38,311 nucleotides of DNA from CAYIEH01 sp964362385. GTDB lineage: Bacteria > Patescibacteriota > Minisyncoccia > UBA6257 > UBA9933. Under the pieces are notes generated by a model. The model had not been told where the DNA came from. It worked only from the letters and a program-made list of their open reading frames with translations, and did no database searches. The stretch spans positions 1 through 38,311 of the forward strand of contig CAYIEH010000002.1 in assembly GCA_964362385.1 (NCBI GenBank), in the 5' to 3' direction. Below, piece after piece: positions 14,061-23,149 of this stretch (position 1 is the stretch's first letter; each line of letters opens with the position of its first letter). The position numbers and the translations under genes were made by a program.

Positions 14061-15884
14061 TTATTGCGAATGTAAAACTTTTTTGACAATATCCCAGTAT
14101 CTTGAATCGTTGTATTTTTCCTTCATATAATACCACCATTCGCTTCCCCATAAATAATATTCGGAAAAACCGGTTTCTTTCGCATATTTTATTGTATCAA
14201 TAAAATATTCAGGGCTAAAGAGTTGAACCTGCCGCTCGTAAGAAAGTTTGGGTATGTCTAATTTATCCCACGGCTCTGCCTGAAGTTCGCTTACGATAAA
14301 CGGCTTTTTTTGGTCGTTAATCAAAAAACGCGTTATTTTCTCTTTGAGTTTAAAGTACGACGGGCCGATTGGATATTCAATATTCCCGACCAGCCAGCCG
14401 ACAGAAGGCGGATAAGTTTTCCTGTACATTGTTGTGCCGAACATATCCCCGTATTCAGCCGCCCTATACCACAGGCCGAATTCTCCGCCGTCAGTCAAAA
14501 GTATCGGTCTGTTATCGAGAGATCTCACCAGAGCTATTTCTTTCTTCACGGAATCAACGCTTCTTGTCGGGCAATTTCCGAAAATAAGAAACGGCTCGTT
14601 TTCAATCTGCCAGACGGAGATTGCCGTATTGTTTTTGTAATGCGCCACTAATTCTTTTAAATAAGCCTTAAGCTGATTTTCTTTCTCGTCTCCGGGAAGA
14701 TTTTGAGCCCAATCAGGAATATGGCACTCTGGCCACCTTGGAGTTTTCAGTCCGACAACCAAAATCGCCATGGCGTTGTTTTCTTTTGTTTTCTGAAGAA
14801 GCCAGTCTGTTTCGGAAAAATCAAATTTGCCTTTTTCTTTTTCAATATCTTCCCAATAAGCGACTAACCTTACTTTTTTAGGATGAAAACCGAACATTAT
14901 TTCCTCATAAGTTTTTTGCCAATCAATCCCTAACTGCCTGCTGAATTTCGCCGAATAAGTAATCCCCCATGTTATATTTCTGTTTAAGTCAATTGGCAGG
15001 CTTCGCGCATAATCAATCAGCCCCAAAAGAAAAATTCCGGAAAAAATCAACAATGCCGCGAATATTTTTCCTGCCAATATCCTCCCGCTAAATTTTTCTT
15101 TCAATAAAATCCAGGCAAAAATAAAAATGACTATGTATTTTATGCTCTGAAGCGCGTCAACTAACGCCGGATTTTGAGAAATTTTTATCGCAAAACTGAC
15201 AAGTAAAGACCCGATTCCGGCGTAAAGTCTGTTGGAAAAATAAAGAAAATAATGCTTTATCTTTGGGACGTCAGTATGATGAAATATTCTTTGCCTTATA
15301 TTTCCGGAAAATAAGAACGCTAAGGCAAGTATGGCGCCCCCAACCTTTATCCAGAAAAATCCCGTAACAAAATTCGTTGTTTCAAAAACTACTTTACTTA
15401 AGACATTTGAAAGGCCGAACAAAAACGAGCTGGCTAAAATTAAAATAATTGATATTTTACGGACTTCTTTTTTTTCAATTGCAAACAAAACCAACGATCC
15501 AAGAATCAAAAGCGTGAAAGCGATGTAATCACCCGACCCCAGCCATGAACTCAAAAAAATGAAACCAAAAACCAGCGTAAATATCGGTGAAATTCCGCCG
15601 ATTATCGGCAATGTCTGAGAAGCCTCGCTTAAATAAAGCGCGTAAATCATAAACACCATTGCCAGAATAAAAATAGCTCCCGCCGCAAGGGCTATAAGGA
15701 TGGTATTTAAAGCTGTTAATTGAAAACCGAAGGGTAAAAAAACTACGGCAAATAATCCTAAAACCCCTATCCAAAATGTGTACGTGAAAGGGTCAAAAAA
15801 TTTACGCTTCAGCAACGCTTTGTCAAAAACCGCGGAAGTGCCTAAAATTATTTGGGCTAATACGGCTATAAAAAGCCAGTTCAT
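14061..15884 (-). CDS. EamA-type transporter fused to a clan GH-A glycoside hydrolase
   Basis: One uninterrupted frame of 607 residues. Residues 1-293 contain ten hydrophobic segments with the EamA (drug/metabolite transporter) two-repeat layout. Residues 300-607 read as a TIM-barrel hydrolase: ITWGITYS, VRLVAYWEDIEKEKGKFDF, ISVWQIENEP (proposed acid/base Glu430) and PFIVSELQAEPW (proposed nucleophile Glu533). Such an Asn-Glu-Pro plus late Glu pair is typical of clan GH-A (GH2/5/39/42). I cannot assign the exact family. With ten TMs and the N-terminus inside, the hydrolase would face the cytosol, so it might cleave what the transporter brings in. Next to it are GH1 and ROK genes. Confidence 0.8.
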   Translation of the reverse strand: MNWLFIAVLAQIILGTSAVFDKALLKRKFFDPFTYTFWIGVLGLFAVVFLPFGFQLTALNTILIALAAGAIFILAMVFMIYALYLSEASQTLPIIGGISPIFTLVFGFIFLSSWLGSGDYIAFTLLILGSLVLFAIEKKEVRKISIILILASSFLFGLSNVLSKVVFETTNFVTGFFWIKVGGAILALAFLFSGNIRQRIFHHTDVPKIKHYFLYFSNRLYAGIGSLLVSFAIKISQNPALVDALQSIKYIVIFIFAWILLKEKFSGRILAGKIFAALLIFSGIFLLGLIDYARSLPIDLNRNITWGITYSAKFSRQLGIDWQKTYEEIMFGFHPKKVRLVAYWEDIEKEKGKFDFSETDWLLQKTKENNAMAILVVGLKTPRWPECHIPDWAQNLPGDEKENQLKAYLKELVAHYKNNTAISVWQIENEPFLIFGNCPTRSVDSVKKEIALVRSLDNRPILLTDGGEFGLWYRAAEYGDMFGTTMYRKTYPPSVGWLVGNIEYPIGPSYFKLKEKITRFLINDQKKPFIVSELQAEPWDKLDIPKLSYERQVQLFSPEYFIDTIKYAKETGFSEYYLWGSEWWYYMKEKYNDSRYWDIVKKVLHSQ

Positions 15885-15897
15885 TGCTAATATTTTA

Positions 15898-15968
15898 TCC
15901 TGTTAGAAGCAGATTATCAAAGATAATTACCGGAATCCAGATTAAACGAATTCCGGCTTCTAACGGGA
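15898..15968. repeat. Palindrome with two inner hairpins (three-way junction)
   Basis: The outer arms TCCTGTTAGAAGC (15898-15910) and GCTTCTAACGGGA (15956-15968) match at 12 of 13. Inside are two further perfect hairpins: ATTATC-aaa-GATAAT (15913-15927) and CCGGAAT/ATTCCGG (15930-15956). It lies between the GH1 stop and the EamA-GH start. Confidence 0.8.
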
Positions 15969-15969
15969 T

Positions 15970-17355
<1,386 letters not shown>

Positions 17356-17356
17356 T

Positions 17357-18265
17357 TTAAAACAAATAAACAATAAGAGGCACCACTATAAATGAAAGAA
17401 TTGTGGATGCCAAAATGACGTTTCCGACCAAAGCGCTGTTTAATTTGAATTTTTCAGAAATCACAAATGTGGTCACCGCCGTTGGCATTGACGCAAGCAA
17501 CGCCGCTACCTGAAAATTGGAAACTTTAAATAAATAAAAATAAACAGCGGCGATAAAAACGGGAAACGCAGCGAGTTTTAAAATTGAAGAACACGCCACC
17601 AACCCCAAATCTTTTTTAAAAAATTTCCCGTAAAGAAATCCGCCGAGCACGAATAAGGCGACTGGAGAAGCGGTGGCGCCCAGCATTAAAAGGGACTTTT
17701 TAAACCCGTCAATTGCGGGAAAATCGATTTTCAGAAAACTAAGCGCGATTCCCGCGACTGTTGAAATTATCAGGGGGTTTTTAACGAATTCAGCCAATTC
17801 TTTTGACAATTTATGCTCCCTGTTATGCCAGTAGCGGATAACGAATATGGAAATTAAAAGAGGAATAATTAAATAAATCGTTCCTATCAACGTCCCTGCC
17901 GGCAAATATCCTTTTCCAAAACTAAGTTCAATCAATGGAAAACCCATATAAATGGTATTGCCTGTTACCGCAGTCAAAAAAATCGCCGCCTTTAAATCTT
18001 TGTTTATTTTTATGACGGAAAGTAAAAGCAATAAAATCAAAGAGAATGACGCAATAGTGAAAAAGCTGAATTTGATGATACGCCAGTTTTCTCCGTTTAA
18101 AAAATCAATATTCCACAAACTCACCGCAATCAAGGCCGGCAACGAAACATAATACGCGAAACTATTCAGGCTTCGGATATCGTTGTCATTGATTATTCCC
18201 TTCTTTCTTAACAGCCACCCGCCAAACACTATAAAAAATATCGGTAATGAAATAAAAATTCCCAT
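17357..18265 (-). CDS. AEC (auxin efflux carrier-like) family permease
   Basis: A membrane transporter of the AEC family, whose members move organic acids such as malate, or auxin-like compounds; the substrate here is unknown. It has about ten hydrophobic segments across 302 residues. Family landmarks are YYVSLPALIAVSLW in the first repeat, the GFPLIELSFG motif, and ALLASMPTAVTTFVISEKF in the second repeat. It starts at an ATG 44 nt after ileS, is followed directly by bglA, and appears to be the first gene of the carbohydrate cluster. Its place beside a glycerate kinase and glycosidases is compatible with import or export of a small organic acid. Confidence 0.85.
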   Translation of the reverse strand: MGIFISLPIFFIVFGGWLLRKKGIINDNDIRSLNSFAYYVSLPALIAVSLWNIDFLNGENWRIIKFSFFTIASFSLILLLLLSVIKINKDLKAAIFLTAVTGNTIYMGFPLIELSFGKGYLPAGTLIGTIYLIIPLLISIFVIRYWHNREHKLSKELAEFVKNPLIISTVAGIALSFLKIDFPAIDGFKKSLLMLGATASPVALFVLGGFLYGKFFKKDLGLVACSSILKLAAFPVFIAAVYFYLFKVSNFQVAALLASMPTAVTTFVISEKFKLNSALVGNVILASTILSFIVVPLIVYLF

Positions 18266-18266
18266 T

Positions 18267-18287
18267 TTAGTTATTTATTATTTGATA
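18267..18287. repeat. Short heptamer run upstream of the AEC gene
   Basis: Three 7-bp units, TTAGTTA, TTTATTA and TTTGATA, lie in the 44-bp gap between ileS and the AEC gene. Confidence 0.5.
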
Positions 18288-18309
18288 AACTCAGAATTGC
18301 GTGTTGTTT

Positions 18310-21300
18310 TTAATTTTTCTTAACGCCGAGCCAGATTGAAATGTTATCAATTTTAGTTTCTGTTTCTGCGCCGAATTTATCCGTTCTTTTGAATTCAATG
18401 GATTTTGCTCCCACGCTTTTTTTAATTCCAGAAGTATATTTATCTATTAAATCTCGCATTCCACTTTCCGCTTCCACATATAAAACGATGGTGTCTTTCG
18501 GCTGGTATCCGGCTTGCTTTCGCAAATCCTGAATCATCCTGGTTAATTCTCTGATTTGGCCTTCATCTTTTAATTCTTGAGTGATTACGATGTCTAATTC
18601 AACATCGGTTGCAATATTTTTATCAAAAACAATTTCTTTCACATTCACTTCGTCTTTAACTAAATTCAATAATTCATTTTTATTTCTTAATTCATAATTC
18701 TTAATTCTTAATTCAAATAATGGTTGTCTCACTTTTATTCCCGCTTCCTGCCGTTTTGCCAAAGCTAATTCTGCGAATTTTCTCGCTTTTTTCATTTCTT
18801 CTATTAAAAGTTTTTCTTTTGCGGCTAATTTCTTTATCAGAGGATAATCTTCCAAATGAACGCTTTCTTTCTTGCTCTGCAACAACTTAAACAAGGCTTC
18901 GGAAATAAAAGGCGTAATCGGCGCTATGGCCTTGGAAAATTCGCTTAAAACAAAGTGGGTGGTCGCAATCGCTGATTTTTGGTCCGTACCGCTATTTTTA
19001 AATCGTTCTCGCGAACGCCTGATATACCATATGGACAAATCCTCCACAAAATCTCCTATCGGCTGGCTGGTTTTGTCCAATTCATATTCATTAATTGCCC
19101 CGCTAATCTGATTGATTGTTTCCTGCAACCGCGTCAAAATCCATTTATCCAACACATTTTTACTATTTGCTATTTGCCTTTTGCCGTTAGCTTTCTTGTC
19201 TGTGTATAGTCTATAAAAACTATAAGAATTCCAAAGGCGCAAAATCGTCTTTTTATAAACATCGTCCACGCCTTTTTCCAAAAAATTCAAACTTTCAGCG
19301 CGCACTGCCGGCGATGATAAAAGATAAAGCCGCAAAGCGTCCGCTCCATACCTGTTTACTAATTCCATAGGGTCGGGATAATTTTTGAGGCGCTTGCTCA
19401 TTTTTTGCCCGTCTTCAGCCAAAATAATTCCATTGGCAATCACGTTTTTATAAGCCGGCTTTCCGAATAGCGCAGAAGACAGCACTAAAAGCGTATAAAA
19501 CCACCCCCTTGTCTGATCAACTCCTTCTGCGATAAATTCCGCCGGAAAATTTTTTTCGAATTTCTTTTTATTTTCAAAAGGATAGTGAGACTGACCATAG
19601 GGCATTGAGCCTGATTCAAACCAGCAGTCAAAAACATCCGGCACTCTGCGCATTTCTCCTCCGCAAACGCATTTAAATTCAACCTCGTCTATAAACGGCC
19701 TGTGCAAATCAAGCTCGTAATTATCGTCATGCGGAACCGGGGTAAAATCAAGTTTTCTGACTTCGCCGGTTTTGATAAAATCGTTTTTCTTTCCTTTTAA
19801 TTCAACCGCTTTTTTTGGATTCGCGCCTTCTGCCGCGGCGAATAAATTCCATATCGGATATTCATGGCTTACTATTAAAATATTTTTGCCGGAATAATTT
19901 CTGTCTGTGTCGTACAAAAAATCGCCGACTCTCTTTTTAAGTTCGGTCAAATTCTCGCCCCCGGGCGGAGTTTTATAAAATTTTTCCTCAATAGAATTAA
20001 AGTACTTATGATAATCTCCGGTCCGTTTTCCTTCAAAAATTCCCACGTTAACTTCCATTAATCTGCGGTCTGGAATAACTTTTTCCCTGCTTAATCCGAT
20101 TTTTTCAGCCACTAAAAAAGCCGTTTGTTTCGTTCTCTCAAACTCGGAATAAAATATAAAATCTATATTTCTATCTTTTAATTTTTGCGCCGTTAATATT
20201 ATCTCTTTTCTGCCTTTGTCTGTTAAAGGATATTTATCGCTGGTTTCGATTTTAGAACTTACCCAATTGTCGCCGTTGCTTTTTGCCCAACCGTGGCGCA
20301 TTACAAAATATCTATTGACGGATTTTTCCGTGCTGTTTTTTATGTCTGCTATGGAACCGATAACTTTCAATTTATGACACTGGTCGCATTTCCAAACTGG
20401 AATCGGCGCGCCCCAAAAACGGCTTCTTGAAATTGACCAATCGCGCGCGTCTTTTATCCAATTGCCAAATCTGCCTTTTTGAAGATGCGGCGGTATCCAA
20501 TTGACCCTTTTATTATTTTCTATCAATCCGCCTTTGCCGTTTTTAATTTCAGTGACTTTCACAAACCACGAAGAGGTCGCGTAATTCAAAAGCGGGGTGT
20601 CGCAGCGCCAGCAATGCGGATATGAATGGTTCATTTTCTCTTTTTTGAAAAGCTTATTGTTATGAGCCAACCATTTTATTATTCCAATATCAGTTGCTGC
20701 CGGGTTATCCTTAGGCTTTGCCTGAAGACCGGCGAAATCCGACGCTTCTTTTTTAATACTGCCATCCATTGCAACGTGCTGAATAAACGGCAATTTATAC
20801 TTATTACCCAGTTGCATATCGTCTTCTCCGAACGCCGGAGCAATGTGAACTATTCCAGTTCCTTCTTCCCTATTCACAAAACCTGCCGGATAAATTTTCC
20901 ATCCATTCTCTCTATTTTTTAAGCCCTCGTCTTTGAAATAGTAATCAAATATCGGTCTATATTGTTTTCCAATGATTTCTTTAGCGCTTATGGTTTTAAT
21001 AATTTCATATTCTTTATCCAACATCTCAAGCCTGTTTTTTGCCAAGATAAACCTTCCTTCTCCCTGTTGCTGAAGATTTTTAAACTTTACAACCGCATTT
21101 TCAATATCCGGATTTACCGCCAATGCCACATTGCCCGGCAAAGTCCACGGAGTCGTAGTCCAAGCCAATAAATATGTCGTTGATTGTTTGTCGTTGGTCG
21201 TTGGTTCTATTAATTCCGCTTTCACATAAACCGAAATATCGTCAATTTCTTTATAATTTTGCGTGACCTCAAAGTTTGATAAGGTCGTTTCGCAGCGCGG

Positions 21301-21843
21301 GCAAATATGCATTGATTTATAACCCTCGTAAATCAATCCTTTGTCAAAAAGTTTTTTAAAAACCCAGAGAACGGATTCGGTATAATCCGCGTCCATGGTC
21401 TTATAATCATTTTCCATATCAACCCAACGCCCGATACGGGGAATTATCTTTTTCCAGTCCCCGGCAAAAGAAAGCACGCGGTCGCGCGCCGCTTTATTGA
21501 ATTTAGCCACTCCTATTTTAAAAATGTCTTTTTTGGTTTTAAGCCCAAGCTCTTCTTCAATTATGTTTTCTATCGGAAGACCGTGGCAGTCCCAACCCCA
21601 AACTCTTTCAACTTTCTTTCCTTTCATTATCTGGTATCTGGGAATTGCGTCTTTTATGATATTAGCCAAAATATGGCCATAATGCGGAAGACCAGTGGCA
21701 AAAGGAGGCCCGTCATAAAAAACATAGTCCCCTTTCGGAGCTTTCTTATTTACCGATTTTTCAAAAATTTTTTTCTCCTGCCAGAATTTAAGGACTTTTT
21801 CCTCAATTTCCTTGGGAATAAAGCTTTTTAAATCGTCAAACAT
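18310..21843 (-). CDS. ileS: Isoleucyl-tRNA synthetase with an inserted histidine-phosphatase domain
   Basis: It charges tRNA-Ile. The catalytic class I signatures are HYGH (54-57) and KMSKR (814-818); GWDCHGLPIE, the editing-domain TTTPWTLPGN, and FGEDD are intact. At residues about 509-700 a complete histidine-phosphatase (phosphoglycerate-mutase-like) domain is inserted between Cys486/Cys489 and Cys725/Cys727 of a zinc ribbon. It has RHG (RYFVMRHGW), ERTKQTA, MEVNVGIFEG, GGEN and LIVSHE, so all catalytic residues are present. Three heptamer arrays add loops (21179-21206, 19163-19190, 18682-18716). Total 1177 residues against about 930-1050 for ordinary IleS. It is separated from the pilus operon by a terminator. 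Confidence 0.95.
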   Translation of the reverse strand: MFDDLKSFIPKEIEEKVLKFWQEKKIFEKSVNKKAPKGDYVFYDGPPFATGLPHYGHILANIIKDAIPRYQIMKGKKVERVWGWDCHGLPIENIIEEELGLKTKKDIFKIGVAKFNKAARDRVLSFAGDWKKIIPRIGRWVDMENDYKTMDADYTESVLWVFKKLFDKGLIYEGYKSMHICPRCETTLSNFEVTQNYKEIDDISVYVKAELIEPTTNDKQSTTYLLAWTTTPWTLPGNVALAVNPDIENAVVKFKNLQQQGEGRFILAKNRLEMLDKEYEIIKTISAKEIIGKQYRPIFDYYFKDEGLKNRENGWKIYPAGFVNREEGTGIVHIAPAFGEDDMQLGNKYKLPFIQHVAMDGSIKKEASDFAGLQAKPKDNPAATDIGIIKWLAHNNKLFKKEKMNHSYPHCWRCDTPLLNYATSSWFVKVTEIKNGKGGLIENNKRVNWIPPHLQKGRFGNWIKDARDWSISRSRFWGAPIPVWKCDQCHKLKVIGSIADIKNSTEKSVNRYFVMRHGWAKSNGDNWVSSKIETSDKYPLTDKGRKEIILTAQKLKDRNIDFIFYSEFERTKQTAFLVAEKIGLSREKVIPDRRLMEVNVGIFEGKRTGDYHKYFNSIEEKFYKTPPGGENLTELKKRVGDFLYDTDRNYSGKNILIVSHEYPIWNLFAAAEGANPKKAVELKGKKNDFIKTGEVRKLDFTPVPHDDNYELDLHRPFIDEVEFKCVCGGEMRRVPDVFDCWFESGSMPYGQSHYPFENKKKFEKNFPAEFIAEGVDQTRGWFYTLLVLSSALFGKPAYKNVIANGIILAEDGQKMSKRLKNYPDPMELVNRYGADALRLYLLSSPAVRAESLNFLEKGVDDVYKKTILRLWNSYSFYRLYTDKKANGKRQIANSKNVLDKWILTRLQETINQISGAINEYELDKTSQPIGDFVEDLSIWYIRRSRERFKNSGTDQKSAIATTHFVLSEFSKAIAPITPFISEALFKLLQSKKESVHLEDYPLIKKLAAKEKLLIEEMKKARKFAELALAKRQEAGIKVRQPLFELRIKNYELRNKNELLNLVKDEVNVKEIVFDKNIATDVELDIVITQELKDEGQIRELTRMIQDLRKQAGYQPKDTIVLYVEAESGMRDLIDKYTSGIKKSVGAKSIEFKRTDKFGAETETKIDNISIWLGVKKN
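18682..18716. repeat. Heptamer array inside ileS (C-terminal)
   Basis: Five 7-bp units ending AATTCAT, AATTCTT, AATTCTT, AATTCAA. They encode about LRIKNYELRNKNEL near the anticodon-binding/C-terminal region. Confidence 0.88.
19163..19190. repeat. Heptamer array inside ileS (middle)
   Basis: Four 7-bp units: CTATTTG, CTATTTG, CCTTTTG, CCGTTAG. They encode about KKANGKRQIANSK after the anticodon-domain start (RLWNSYSFY). Confidence 0.85.
21179..21206. repeat. Heptamer array inside ileS (editing-domain entry)
   Basis: Four 7-bp units: GTTGATT, GTTTGTC, GTTGGTC, GTTGGTT. They encode about EPTTNDKQST just before the conserved LLAWTTTPWTLP. Confidence 0.85.
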
Positions 21844-21850
21844 AATAATT

Positions 21851-21878
21851 TTATTATATTTTAAATTTTAAAAATTAA
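21851..21878. repeat. Heptamer run upstream of ileS
   Basis: Units TTATTAT, ATTTTAA, ATTTTAA, AAATTAA in the ileS leader. They adjoin the terminator hairpin, and the low complexity lowers certainty. Confidence 0.5.
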
Positions 21879-21918
21879 AAAGCCTATCCGGAGAATTTAT
21901 TCCCAGACAGGCTTTTTT
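21877..21918 (-). terminator. Rho-independent terminator of the pilus operon
   Basis: AAAAAGCCT and AGGCTTTTTT enclose a partly paired 23-nt loop. Read on the minus strand the stem is followed by TTTTTAATTTTT, between the last pseudopilin gene and ileS. Confidence 0.85.
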
Positions 21919-21952
21919 ACTTCCTGTCAAAAATCAAACAGCCGCACTTGCC

Positions 21953-22492
21953 TTAAAGTCTCCAATTGAAAAAATGATCCTCCAGATTGATTTCGTTTTT
22001 AATGCTTCCTCTGCCAACCCATTTGACAACTGAATTAACTTTTATTTCGTCATTGCTTACAGGCGTAATATGGACTGTTCTATAAAACTTCACGGGATTG
22101 CCAACCGCATAACTATAAACGCCTGTTGAAGAATCAAATCTGATTGAATTAACGCTGTTGCTCGGACAGTTTGTTTCTGTTGCCTCGGAAATATTCATTG
22201 TTTTATAATCCACTTCATAGCATTTTTCATTGCCGAATCCGTCATTCCAGGGCCGTTTTTGAATTACATTCGCGTCTATGAGATTTTTTACGACTTCAAT
22301 GCCTTCTGAAGCCAGATAATTGGCGACGAACTGGTCGCTTATCACGCTGTTTAAACTGATTGAACGGGAAATTAATCCTAAAAATCCCAAAAATCCGACA
22401 GTCAATAAGCTGATTGCGACTATAAGTTCAACCAGCAAATAGCCGTCTTTATTGTTATCAGATTTAAAAATTAAAAAATTAAGAGATTTCAT
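21953..22492 (-). CDS. Type IV pseudopilin, PilV-like
   Basis: The N-terminal prepilin motif is GYLLVELIVAISLLTVGFLGFLGL: Gly before the cleavage point and Glu at +5, followed by the pilin transmembrane helix. The motif starts Tyr-Leu-Leu instead of the usual Phe-Thr-Leu, so processing by PilD is likely but not certain. The remaining 140 residues have no named domain; LASEGIEVVKNLIDANV resembles the helix after the TM in PilV/GspI-like minor pilins. The leader segment MKSLNFLIFKS is written in a poly-A heptamer-like stretch. It is the last gene of the pilus operon, 45 nt after the preceding pseudopilin, and is probably a minor tip or priming subunit. Confidence 0.8.
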   Translation of the reverse strand: MKSLNFLIFKSDNNKDGYLLVELIVAISLLTVGFLGFLGLISRSISLNSVISDQFVANYLASEGIEVVKNLIDANVIQKRPWNDGFGNEKCYEVDYKTMNISEATETNCPSNSVNSIRFDSSTGVYSYAVGNPVKFYRTVHITPVSNDEIKVNSVVKWVGRGSIKNEINLEDHFFNWRL

Positions 22493-22537
22493 TTTGTTTT
22501 ATGGCGTAATTTTATTAAATAAGAATTTTTTCTGTAA

Positions 22538-23146
22538 TTATTGAACGGTTATCTGACCGCGATTATTGACTTTGATTATTTTTTCAGTCTGGCCCGTGGA
22601 AGATTTTATCTTTACCAGCGCCTCTGCCTTATTCGGATTATTGTCAATAACTATATTGGGATTTGGCGGAATAAAAACAATGTTATTTAAACCCAATTCG
22701 CTAAACTTTACATTTTTATCCAGATAAATCTTTTCAACGCATTCCGCGTAATTATGGCAATCTCCTTTGGAATCTCCGCTGTAAATAAAATCAATATCAG
22801 AACATTGCGGGTCAGAACTCGGAGATAAATCTTTAAAGATAACGATGATATTGGGCAAAGAGAAATTAACGCCATATCCGCAGGGCGCTTCGGACTGGCT
22901 GAAAGCCTCCAGACCAAAAGATTTGGCGCGCTGAAGCGCGCTTATAATTTTTTGCTGGTCCCTGAACAAAAGCAGTTGATTTTCCGATGTGCGGCTATAA
23001 AAAACCAGCCCCGCAGTAAGCAAAAGAGTTATTCCGAAAACCACCAATAACTCCAACAGCGTGAACCCTTTATTGCCGCGCTCAGCGTGGCTATAATCAC
23101 GCTGAGTGTGATTGCCGCAACTTTTATTTCGCAATTTATAGTTCAT
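22538..23146 (-). CDS. Type IV pseudopilin, FimT/GspH-like
   Basis: The prepilin motif KGFTLLELLVVFGITLLLTAGLVFY has the cleavage Gly, Phe+1 and Glu+5. A GspH/FimT-like body follows, with DQQKIISALQRAKSFGLEA and a C-terminal beta region ending KIIKVNNRGQITVQ. The 202 residues are usual for this class. The leader before the cleavage site is unusually long (27 residues) and its middle is encoded by a 48-bp palindrome (23073-23120), so the palindrome seems to have inserted into the leader, where length is tolerated because it is cut off. It starts 3 nt after the pilD stop and is clearly in the pilus operon. Confidence 0.85.
   Translation of the reverse strand: MNYKLRNKSCGNHTQRDYSHAERGNKGFTLLELLVVFGITLLLTAGLVFYSRTSENQLLLFRDQQKIISALQRAKSFGLEAFSQSEAPCGYGVNFSLPNIIVIFKDLSPSSDPQCSDIDFIYSGDSKGDCHNYAECVEKIYLDKNVKFSELGLNNIVFIPPNPNIVIDNNPNKAEALVKIKSSTGQTEKIIKVNNRGQITVQ
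23073..23120. repeat. 48-bp palindrome inside a pseudopilin leader
   Basis: TTGCCGCGCTCAGCGTG (23073-23089) pairs imperfectly with CACGCTGAGTGTGATTGCCGCAA's parts CACGCTGAG (23098-23106) and GCCGCAA (23114-23120). It is translated in-frame in the prepilin leader. Confidence 0.7.
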
Positions 23147-23149
23147 AAC

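Noticed and set aside
19744..20316. Separate phosphatase gene next to a split ileS
   Set aside because: The frame is continuous through both junctions, and both halves of the IleS zinc ribbon are present on either side, so it is an insertion.
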